Of a DNA stretch of 5,018 bases, positions 1-5,018 are shown in pieces. This stretch comes from Acidobacteriota bacterium (GTDB lineage Bacteria; Acidobacteriota; Vicinamibacteria; Vicinamibacterales; 2-12-FULL-66-21), in contig JACDCA010000270.1 of assembly GCA_013694635.1 (NCBI GenBank), positions 1 to 5,018 on the forward strand, in the 5' to 3' direction. Both the position numbers and the translations under genes were made by a program. Every line of letters starts with the position of its first letter. Position 1 is the stretch's first letter. The notes beneath the pieces are model-generated. The model ran no database searches and was not told where the DNA came from. It saw nothing but the letters and a program-made list of their open reading frames with translations.

Positions 1-357
1 ATCCTGACCGCACTCGAAGCGTCGAGCCTGGACTTGTGGGGGACCCGGATGGCGGTATTGTCGGCCTGCGAAACGGGCCTGGGTGAGACGCGCAGAGGCG
101 ACGGCGTATATGGCTTGCGCCGCGCCCTCGTGGTGGCTGGCGCGGAGAGCCAGGTAATGAGCCTGTGGCAGGTCAGCGACGAGGGTACCCGGGCGCTGAT
201 GACCGACTTCTACACGAAGTTGAAGGCGGGAGTTGCCCGTTCCGCAGCGCTTCGCGAAGTGCAGTTACAGATGCTGCGCTCCGGAGCGAGGAAGCATCCG
301 TACTACTGGTCGAGCTTCATTCTGTCCGGCGCGGATGGTCCGATCGCGTTTCAGTGA
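1..357 (+). CDS. CHAT-domain protein (caspase-like peptidase), C-terminal part, 5' end outside window
   Basis: Frame 1 is open from the first base to TGA at 355-357, giving 118 residues that are the C-terminal end of a CHAT domain (Caspase HetF Associated with TPRs, clan CD peptidase). Seen: the segment MAVLSACETGLGE with the predicted nucleophile Cys at residue 23 of the fragment (codon 67-69), then GDGVYGLRRALVVAGA, SLWQVSD and the typical C-terminal block HPYYWSSFILSG. The catalytic His lies further N-terminal in this family and is outside the window, so activity cannot be judged. In many bacteria the CHAT domain follows TPR repeats in a large protein; such an N-terminus here is inference. 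TTG at 34 is only an internal codon, because the frame continues upstream of it with family-like sequence. The stop overlaps the convergent PEP-CTERM gene. Domain identity is sure; substrate and role are unknown. Confidence 0.9.
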   Translation: MLTALEASSLDLWGTRMAVLSACETGLGETRRGDGVYGLRRALVVAGAESQVMSLWQVSDEGTRALMTDFYTKLKAGVARSAALREVQLQMLRSGARKHPYYWSSFILSGADGPIAFQ

Positions 358-1127
358 ACGAAGCGGCGGCGCACACGCCGCAGACCGGCAACCGCCATGC
401 CGCTGCCGAGCAACAGCAGGGTTCCTGGCTCGGGGACAGGGACGGGCCCCTGAATCTCGAACTCGGATCGGACGCCTTCCGGCAATCCCGTGGCTGTCAC
501 GCCATCGGCCGAGGCCGCCAGTCCGAGGCGAACCTGGTTGACGGTGTAGCCCGGCAGCATCGCCATTTGAGCCACGATGAAGGAGATCTGCGCCTGCGTC
601 AGGGAGTAGAAAAAGTTTACACCCAGAGGCTGGACTTGCGGAGAGCTCAGACCGGCGGGGGTCGAGCCCCATGGCATCCCCGCCAGAGACCCGACAATGG
701 GGAACGCAAACAGAACATTCTGTGTATCGCCCGTTCCGCCGCCCAGGCTGCTTCCCAGCTTCACCTGATTGAGCGTGGCACAAGTCGCGCAGGGCGCCGA
801 GAGTGTTCCGATCAGCCGCAGGCCGATCAGATTCGCCGAAACGGCCGGGCCATTTTGTCCGTTGACGACGGGATCGGTGATCAACCCCCGAATCTGCAAC
901 CCTCCTAGATCAGTCGCCAGGTTCAAGTTTGTCAGCCCCAGCTGACTCATCAGCAGAGTGGACCCCGTCGCGCTGCCGTCCGAGCTGCTTACGTCACCCG
1001 AGCCGTCATTGACGACGGTTCCGCCTCCGGTGGATAACTCATTGATGAAGATGGGGGCTGCATCGGTGGTGACCGCCGACAAAAGGAACAGGGAAGCTAA
1101 CCCCAGACATTTCAGCGACTGCAACAC
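351..1127 (-). CDS. PEP-CTERM sorting-domain secreted protein of unknown function
   Basis: A 258-residue exported protein. I prefer the GTG at 1127-1125 because GAGG sits 7 nt upstream and the product then starts with a compact signal peptide (MLQSLKCLGLASLFLLSAV, likely cleaved near TTDAA). An in-frame TTG at 1172 would add 15 residues (273 aa) but puts an extra charged stretch ahead of the signal peptide. The C-terminus is a classic PEP-CTERM signal: VPEPG at about residues 231-235, a short hydrophobic helix (TLLLLGSGMAVAGL), then RRVRRR. In the family this signal is recognised by an exosortase (EpsH/XrtA type), which is not in this window. The mature part is rich in Gly, Ser, Thr and Leu, has a CATC motif (Cys at about 113 and 116), and matches no enzyme I recognise. 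It is convergent with the CHAT gene and downstream of the symporter on the same strand. Confidence 0.85.
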   Translation of the reverse strand: MLQSLKCLGLASLFLLSAVTTDAAPIFINELSTGGGTVVNDGSGDVSSSDGSATGSTLLMSQLGLTNLNLATDLGGLQIRGLITDPVVNGQNGPAVSANLIGLRLIGTLSAPCATCATLNQVKLGSSLGGGTGDTQNVLFAFPIVGSLAGMPWGSTPAGLSSPQVQPLGVNFFYSLTQAQISFIVAQMAMLPGYTVNQVRLGLAASADGVTATGLPEGVRSEFEIQGPVPVPEPGTLLLLGSGMAVAGLRRVRRRFVH

Positions 1128-1134
1128 GGGGAAA

Positions 1135-1138
1135 CCTC
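1135..1138 (-). promoter_or_regulatory. Shine-Dalgarno site deciding the PEP-CTERM start
   Basis: On the minus strand GAGG is followed by 7 nt (TTTCCCC) and then GTG at 1127. The alternative TTG at 1172 has no comparable purine tract at a usual distance. This supports the shorter 258-residue product. A second TTG directly after the GTG (1124-1122) would also be in range but is less well placed. Confidence 0.5.
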
Positions 1139-1175
1139 GCTTTGTGCGGACCAGTAGGATCAATGGCTGCAATAG

Positions 1176-1200
1176 GAACGCCGCAGAGTCGGCGTCGTTC
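1176..1200 (-). other. Inverted repeat in the leader of the PEP-CTERM gene
   Basis: A 25-bp imperfect palindrome: GAACG at 1176-1180 pairs with CGTTC at 1196-1200, then one A/G mismatch, then three more G-C pairs, leaving a 7-nt loop. It lies 49 bp upstream of the preferred GTG start and 116 bp past the symporter stop. No T-run follows on either strand, so it is not a standard intrinsic terminator. It could be a 5'-leader hairpin or an operator; a chance palindrome in GC-rich DNA is also possible. Confidence 0.3.
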
Positions 1201-1205
1201 AGAAT

Positions 1206-1230
1206 CTGGTAAATACAGGTAAAATAACCA
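1206..1230 (-). promoter_or_regulatory. AT-rich block with tandem near-repeats, possible promoter or operator for the PEP-CTERM gene
   Basis: In otherwise GC-rich DNA this segment reads on the plus strand GGTAAATA (1208-1215) and GGTAAAATA (1218-1226), bounded by TGGT (1207-1210) and ACCA (1227-1230), which are inverted to each other. On the minus strand it offers TATTTT and TGTATTTA, which could serve as a -10 element about 80 bp ahead of the GTG start. I see no good -35 hexamer at 16-18 bp and no -24/-12 sigma-54 match. The remaining 1128-1315 gap holds no gene that I can support. Confidence 0.22.
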
Positions 1231-1315
1231 CTTCCATGCAGCGGCCACCCACGGATCAGCTCCGAATTCTTCCGTCACGGCGACATTGGTCAGCGCCGGC
1301 GACGCACCATCGCGC

Positions 1316-3127
1316 CTAATCGGACGTCGGTGTGCCCTGCCAGAGATTCCGGACGATCGCCGTAAGCACCGCCGCGCTCAACGCGAAGATGGCTGACAGC
1401 ACGAGCGCCTGCCCGGTACGCCCGTAGAGAAAGTTACCAGTCGCAAAGAGCGCGGACCAGATGGCCGTGCACCCGGCCAGCCACCCGAGAAGCGCGAGGG
1501 GAATGTTGTCTGGTGAGACGCGTTCGCCTGGCGGAATCGCCGCTTCGGCGCGGACCCTGTTCCAACCCGGACCCGCCGGACGCACGAGGGTGTAGAAGCG
1601 GACGAGCACGTCGCGATCGGTCTGCGGCGCCACGTAGGCGGCAATCAGCCAGCAGACGGTCGTGACCGCAACCGTCGTCACCAGGCCGGCCTGCGTGCTG
1701 AGACCGGCGCCGTTCCGGCTCATCGCCAACAGCACCATCGACGTGGCGAACGAGCTCGCCATCGCGACGATCTCGCACCAGGCATTGACGCGCCACCAGA
1801 ACCAGCGGACCAGGTAGAGGAGACCGGTGCCCGCCCCGACCTGCAGAATGATGTCGAAGGCATCCTTCGCCGTGTCCAGCAGATACACCACTGCGGAGGC
1901 GCACACGAAAAGGCCGACCGTCGCGACGCGGCCGGCGAGGACGTAGTGCCCCTCGGAGGCGTCCCGACGGACGAACCGCCGGTAAAAATCGTGGACGAGA
2001 TACGACGCCCCCCAATTGAGGTGCGTCAGGATCGTGGACGAGTTGGCCGCGATCAGGCCTCCAACCATCAACCCCGCAAATCCCATCGGAAGGAACTTGA
2101 GCATCGCGGGATACGCGATGTCGTGCCCGACGAGGGTCGGATCGACATGCGGAAACGCCCGCTGGATATCGGACAGCTCCGGATACACGAGTAGTGACGC
2201 CAGTGCCACCAGGATCCACGGCCACGGACGCAGCACGTAGTGCGCGATATTGAAGAAAAGCACGGCGCCGAGCGCGTCTCGCTCCGATTTCGAGGCCAGC
2301 ATTCGCTGCGCAACGTAACTGCCCCCTCCCGGCTCCGCCCCGGGATACCAGACCGCCCACCACTGGACGGCGATCGGCATGATGAAGACGGCGACCGCCA
2401 GATCCCAGTTGCTGGTGAAATCCGGCAGTACGTTCAGGTAACTCTGGCCGCCGGGGCCCGGCAGCGCTGACACCTTATCCACCAGCGCCTGCAGGCCGCC
2501 GACTTCCGGTGCATTCACCGCAAAGTAGGCCGCCGCGATCACCGCCGTCATCTTGATGAAGAACTGGATCATGTCGATGACGAGCACGCCCCACAGCCCG
2601 GAATGCGCGGCAAAGACGACGTTGAGCACACCCACGCCGAGCAGCGTCTGCCACCGGTCAAGACCGAAGAGAATCGCGGCGATTTTGCACGCGGCAAGGT
2701 TGACCGTCGCCATGATCATGCAGTTGAACAGCAGGCCGAGGTAGAGCGCCCTGAACCCGCGAACGGCCTGCGCCGCCTTCCCCGAGTAGCGGATCTCATA
2801 GAACTCGAGATCCGTCATCACGCCAGACCGCCGCCACATGCGCGCGTAGAAAAAGACCGTCGACACACCGGTCAGCACGAACGCCCACCAGACCCAGTTC
2901 CCCGCGACGCCGTTCCTCCGAACGATGTCGGTGACCAGGTTCGGCGTATCGCTGCTGAACGTCGTCGCCACCATCGACAGCCCTGCCAGCCACCACGGGA
3001 CGGCGCGGCCCGAGGCAAAGAACTCCGAGGTGTTGCGGCTGGCGCGGCGCCCGAGAAACAGCGCCGGCACGAAGCAGACCGCCAGCGAAATGGCGATGAC
3101 GATCCAGTCGAGGGTGTATAGCTGCAT
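1316..3127 (-). CDS. Sodium:solute symporter family (SSS, SGLT-type) permease
   Basis: A 603-residue inner-membrane protein of the sodium:solute symporter family (LeuT fold), which couples inward Na+ flow to uptake of a solute such as a sugar, amino acid or vitamin. Seen: first helix at about 5-25 (LDWIVIAISLAVCFVPALFL); the family block SEFFASGRAVPWWLAGLS at 34-51 followed by MVATTFSSDTP; and at about 353-385 the strongly family-like MVGGLIAANSSTILTHLNWG and DFYRRF. Ser363 and Ser364 lie where SGLT relatives have the Na2-site serines. Many further hydrophobic spans fit 13-15 helices, including two after a hydrophilic loop at about 501-543 (helices near 543-566 and 571-593), so it is longer than PutP-like members of about 500 residues. 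ATG at 3127 is chosen because helix 1 begins immediately after it. The substrate cannot be told from the sequence. Confidence 0.92.
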   Translation of the reverse strand: MQLYTLDWIVIAISLAVCFVPALFLGRRASRNTSEFFASGRAVPWWLAGLSMVATTFSSDTPNLVTDIVRRNGVAGNWVWWAFVLTGVSTVFFYARMWRRSGVMTDLEFYEIRYSGKAAQAVRGFRALYLGLLFNCMIMATVNLAACKIAAILFGLDRWQTLLGVGVLNVVFAAHSGLWGVLVIDMIQFFIKMTAVIAAAYFAVNAPEVGGLQALVDKVSALPGPGGQSYLNVLPDFTSNWDLAVAVFIMPIAVQWWAVWYPGAEPGGGSYVAQRMLASKSERDALGAVLFFNIAHYVLRPWPWILVALASLLVYPELSDIQRAFPHVDPTLVGHDIAYPAMLKFLPMGFAGLMVGGLIAANSSTILTHLNWGASYLVHDFYRRFVRRDASEGHYVLAGRVATVGLFVCASAVVYLLDTAKDAFDIILQVGAGTGLLYLVRWFWWRVNAWCEIVAMASSFATSMVLLAMSRNGAGLSTQAGLVTTVAVTTVCWLIAAYVAPQTDRDVLVRFYTLVRPAGPGWNRVRAEAAIPPGERVSPDNIPLALLGWLAGCTAIWSALFATGNFLYGRTGQALVLSAIFALSAAVLTAIVRNLWQGTPTSD

Positions 3128-3181
3128 CCGTAGTCCAGCCCTTCAGGGCTGTAGCCGCCGTAGTCCAGCCCTTCAGGACTG
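3128..3181. repeat. Two tandem REP-like hairpin repeats abutting the symporter start codon
   Basis: Units at 3128-3151 and 3158-3181 are 24 bp each, 30 bp apart, and differ at one base (G at 3148, A at 3178). Each begins CCGTAGTCCAGCCCTTCAGG. In unit 1, CAGCCC (3136-3141) and GGGCTG (3146-3151) form a perfect 6-bp stem around TTCA. In unit 2 the changed base breaks that stem but creates AGTCC/GGACT (3162-3166 with 3176-3180) as an alternative pairing. Small palindromic, repeated, extragenic units of this kind resemble REP elements; whether copies occur elsewhere in the genome cannot be seen here. Unit 1 ends one base before the ATG of the symporter, so both hairpins would be in or just above its mRNA leader, and the repeat supplies the only weak GGA ribosome-binding motif, 6 nt from the ATG. 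Confidence 0.75.
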
Positions 3182-3224
3182 CTCAGTCTAGAACAAATTC
3201 AGGCGCGTTCTCGTTGTTGAGGAT

Positions 3225-3716
3225 ATGAACAGACACGTCCGCCTTACGCTCCTGGTTCTCCTCCTTGTCGGACTGACCGTCGCCCCCTCAGCACAAACGC
3301 GCCAAAGCGGCGAGACCGACCCCCTCTTTCAGAAGATCGTGTCGCTCGATGTTGAACTGTTCGGCGCGGTGAACGCCTGCAATATGGAGAAAGTCGCCTC
3401 GCTCTTCTCGCCGGACGTCGAGTTTTACCACGACAAGGGAGAAGTCACACTCGGGCGCCAGGCGGTGGTCGACTCGATCAAGGCGAATCTGTGTGGCAAG
3501 CGGCGTCGCGACATCGTGGCCGGGTCGACCGAAGTCCACCCGATGGATAATTACGGCGCGCTGCAGATCGGCATTCACGTGTTCTGTGAGGCGGGAGAGA
3601 AGCCGTGTGCACCAGGAAAAAGCGGTGCGGCGAAGTTCATTCACCTCTGGCACAACGGGAACGGGATTTGGCGGATCACGCGGGTACTCAGTTACGATCA
3701 CTTTGATTCCAAATAG
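3225..3716 (+). CDS. Secreted DUF4440 / SnoaL-like (NTF2-fold) protein
   Basis: A 163-residue protein with a signal peptide (MNRHVRLTLLVLLLVGLTVA, cleavage likely near APSAQ) followed by one NTF2-like domain of about 125 residues. Seen: LFGAVNACNMEKVASLFSPD (45-64), the characteristic VEFYHDKGEVTLGR (65-78), a helix with VVDSIKANLCGK, and the closing strands AKFIHLWHNGNGIWRITRVL and SYDH. This is the DUF4440/SnoaL-like pattern of the NTF2 superfamily, whose cone-shaped pocket is used for ligand binding or, in some members, isomerase or cyclase chemistry; no function can be assigned here. The four Cys (52, 90, 121, 128) are all in the exported part and could form disulfides. The only plausible start is the ATG at 3225; GAGGA is just 1 nt upstream, unusually close. 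It is 80 bp ahead of the M36 gene on the same strand. Confidence 0.85.
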   Translation: MNRHVRLTLLVLLLVGLTVAPSAQTRQSGETDPLFQKIVSLDVELFGAVNACNMEKVASLFSPDVEFYHDKGEVTLGRQAVVDSIKANLCGKRRRDIVAGSTEVHPMDNYGALQIGIHVFCEAGEKPCAPGKSGAAKFIHLWHNGNGIWRITRVLSYDHFDSK

Positions 3717-3758
3717 CGCCCCAGCTGTTTGATTCCGGCAGCTCGATCAGCTAGGCTC

Positions 3759-3787
3759 CTCCCTCCATCGGACAATTCTCTAGGGAG
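3759..3787 (+). promoter_or_regulatory. M36 ribosome binding site with a facing anti-SD tract
   Basis: AGGGAG at 3782-3787 lies 9 nt before the ATG at 3797 and supports that start. CTCCCT at 3759-3764, within the pyrimidine-rich stretch 3756-3766, is its exact complement, giving a possible 6-bp stem with a 17-nt loop that would hide the site. The SD itself is well supported; the stem may be chance. The rest of the 3717-3796 gap shows no U-tailed terminator and no clear promoter, so the NTF2-like and M36 genes could be cotranscribed. Confidence 0.4.
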
Positions 3788-3796
3788 ACCGCAAAT

Positions 3797-4108
3797 ATGC
3801 GCCGCATTCTCTATGTTTTCTTGGTGGCGGTGTGCCTGATCGCGCCAACCGTGGCGCAGGACGACGACCGGATCGCCGACCTCAGTGGAAAAGCCGCCCG
3901 CGTGTCCCGTGCCGGGAACGACGGCCGACTGACTGGACCGTCCAATGCTCAGCGCCCCGACATCATCTCCGCCTTTCTCCGTGGCCGGCACGATGAAGCG
4001 ACGGCGAGCAGCCTCGTTCTCGAGAATGAGAACCCAACCGATCTGGCGCGATCCACGTGCGCCTCCGGCAGCAGCTCGCCGGACTCGAGGTGTACGGGAC
4101 ATATGTGA
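3797..4108 (+). CDS. M36 (fungalysin) metallopeptidase, N-terminal fragment before a frameshift
   Basis: This frame encodes the signal peptide MRRILYVFLVAVCLIAPTVA (predicted cleavage after Ala20), an acidic DDDR start, and the beginning of the FTP propeptide, including LTGPSNAQRPDIISAFLRGR (45-64) and SSLVLENENPTD (71-82). After Asp82 the frame loses family likeness, becoming Ser-, Cys- and Arg-rich, and stops at TGA 4106-4108, while the natural continuation is in the -1 frame from about 4042. As it stands it would yield a 103-residue secreted propeptide stub without a catalytic domain. ATG at 3797 is supported by AGGGAG 9 nt upstream and by the signal peptide. It should be read together with the next entry as one broken gene. 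Confidence 0.82.
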   Translation: MRRILYVFLVAVCLIAPTVAQDDDRIADLSGKAARVSRAGNDGRLTGPSNAQRPDIISAFLRGRHDEATASSLVLENENPTDLARSTCASGSSSPDSRCTGHM

Positions 4109-5018
4109 AAGCCACCCTCACGCCTGCCGGGGAACTGGTGAGCGTGATTGAAAATCTGGCTCCCGCCGGCGGACCGCTGCTTCCGGCGCAGGTTGATTAT
4201 CGTGATGCGCTGAACGCTGTACTGCAGCGGCGCTACCCGGGCCAGCCTGCCGACCTGCCGGAAGTTTCGTCAGCTGAGAACAAAGTGACTTTCGCGCGCG
4301 GCGCGCGGTTCTATCAGGATCCAACCGTCACTCGTGTGGCGGTCCCGCTCAACGGCGGCCGGCTCCGCGTCGGTTACCTCGTCGAGACGTGGGACCACGA
4401 AAACCAGTTGTGGCATACCGTCGTCAACGGCAACGGCCGGATCCTGTTCGAGGAACTTCGCACGGCGAGTGACACGTACAAGATCTACCCGAACGCTCCG
4501 GACAAGACGGCGCAGACGGTGGTCAGCGGGCCGGGCGGCAGCAGCACAGACTCGCCGCAGGGGTGGCTGGTGTCGAACACATCGACCACTACGACCGGCA
4601 ACAACGTTGATGCCTACCTCGATCGCAACAACGATAACAGCGCTGACGCGAACGGCCGCCCTGTGTCCACCACTCAGGAGTTCGTGACCACGGTGGACCT
4701 TACGCAGAGCCCGACGACGACCACCAACCAGATGGTGGCTGTCACCAATCTCTTCTATTTGAACAACGTTCTCCACGACAAGCTGCGCCGTCACGGTTTC
4801 ACCGAGGCGGCTGGTAATTTCCAGACGAACAACTTCGGGCTGGGCGGATCGGGTAATGACTCCGTGCGAGCGGAGGCCCAGGACGGCGGCGGGACGAACA
4901 ACGCCAACTTCGCGACACCGAGTGACGGCTCGCAACCGCGCATGCAGATGTATATCTGGACGACCGCGACGCCCAACCGCGACGGCGATCTGGATTCCGA
5001 CATCGTCTACCACGAGTA
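4030..5018 (+). CDS. M36 (fungalysin) metallopeptidase, FTP propeptide and catalytic domain, 3' end outside window
   Basis: Frame 1 is open from 4030 to the window end (329 full codons). It continues the FTP propeptide (HVRLRQQLAGLEVYGTYVKA, then GELVSVIENLAP), passes a PepSY-like linker (FYQDPTVTRVAVPL, YLVETWDHENQLWHTVVNG), and enters the M36 catalytic domain with QGWLVSNTSTTTTGNNVDAY, NLFYLNNVLHDKLRRHGFTE, NNFGLGGSGNDSVRAEAQDG, NNANFATPSDGS and MQMYIWTTATPNRDGD. The last complete codons are VYHE followed by TA, exactly where the family has its HEYGH zinc and catalytic motif (His and Glu codons 5011-5016). The enzyme class is a secreted zinc endopeptidase made as a self-inhibited precursor. 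Without the frameshift the protein up to the Glu would be 407 residues. Alone this frame has no signal peptide; the first possible starts are GTG at 4057 or 4090, neither convincing. Confidence 0.88.
4040..4045 (+). other. Inferred frameshift site (one base missing) in the M36 gene
   Basis: The upper frame reads N-P-T-D through GAT at 4040-4042. The lower frame reads S-G-A-I-H-V-R, with GGC at 4045-4047. Adding one T (GATCTGG to GATTCTGG) gives an unbroken NPTDSGAIHVRLRQQLAG. The lower frame has a TGA at 4027-4029 and the upper frame stops at 4106-4108, so the shift must fall between 4030 and 4108. I see no X-XXY-YYZ slippery heptamer, which argues against programmed frameshifting. Confidence 0.7.

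Noticed and set aside
165..908. Long plus-strand open frame (247 codons) across the CHAT end and antisense to the PEP-CTERM gene
   Set aside because: Its translation is rich in Arg, Gln, His and Gly without any family motif, and it mirrors the well-supported PEP-CTERM gene; it is a shadow frame in GC-rich DNA.
1128..1315. Sigma-54 (PrsR-type) promoter ahead of the PEP-CTERM gene
   Set aside because: I looked for TGGCAC-N5-TTGC on the minus strand and found no acceptable match.
1434..2363. Minus-strand frame of 309 codons in another phase of the symporter gene
   Set aside because: Arg/Gly-rich translation typical of an off-frame reading of high-GC DNA; the 603-residue frame carries all symporter motifs without interruption.
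2603..3121. Plus-strand frame of 172 codons antisense to the symporter
   Set aside because: Low-complexity Arg/Pro/His-rich product without start signals; the opposite strand encodes a convincing membrane protein.
3702..3736. Direct repeat TTTGATTCC at 3702-3710 and 3728-3736, at the 3' end of the NTF2-like gene
   Set aside because: Only 9 bp, no further copies seen, no target-site or operator logic; probably chance or a tiny local duplication.
3723..3743. Stem AGCTG/CAGCT after the NTF2-like stop as an intrinsic terminator
   Set aside because: Five base pairs with an 11-nt loop and no T-run after it.
4030..4060. Programmed -1 frameshift joining the two M36 frames
   Set aside because: No slippery heptamer is seen in the overlap, and such recoding is not known to me for M36 peptidases; a lost base explains the data better.
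4334..4687. Plus-strand 117-codon frame within the M36 gene
   Set aside because: Arg/Thr-rich repetitive translation is the shifted reading of Thr/Asn-rich M36 codons, not a gene.
4270..5013. Minus-strand frame of 247 codons antisense to the M36 gene
   Set aside because: Val/Arg-rich and motif-free, while the plus strand carries continuous M36 family blocks up to the HE of the zinc motif.

Overview
The window comes from a GC-rich bacterial chromosome and holds five protein genes, two of them cut by the window edges. The mix is a CHAT-domain protein, a PEP-CTERM secreted protein, a long SGLT-type sodium:solute symporter, a secreted DUF4440/NTF2-like protein and an M36 (fungalysin) metallopeptidase. 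This recalls soil Acidobacteriota, perhaps the Vicinamibacteria, but that assignment is inference from gene content and codon bias; no rRNA or marker gene is present.

Layout. The 3' end of a CHAT-domain protease gene runs rightward (1-357). It meets head-on, with a 7-bp overlap of the stop regions, a leftward PEP-CTERM gene (351-1127, or 1172 with a longer start). A 188-bp gap (1128-1315) follows, holding an inverted repeat and an AT-rich block. Next is the leftward symporter gene (1316-3127). Its start codon directly abuts two 24-bp direct repeats, 30 bp apart, each carrying a REP-like hairpin (3128-3181). These lie in the 97-bp divergent gap before a rightward secreted NTF2-like gene (3225-3716). 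After 80 bp comes a rightward M36 metallopeptidase gene (from 3797), which leaves the window just as its HExxH zinc motif begins.

The most notable feature is a -1 frameshift in the M36 gene at about 4040-4045. The signal peptide and start of the FTP propeptide are in one frame; the rest of the propeptide and the catalytic domain are in another. One extra T in GATCT (giving GATTCT) would restore a smooth family-like protein. It is therefore either a very recent mutation or a one-base sequence error.

Functionally, three of the five products are predicted to be exported (PEP-CTERM protein, NTF2-like protein, M36 peptidase) and one is a solute importer. This fits an organism that degrades polymers outside the cell and takes up the products, but no joint pathway is shown. 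I found no tRNA, rRNA, CRISPR array, insertion sequence, or convincing undescribed multi-gene system.
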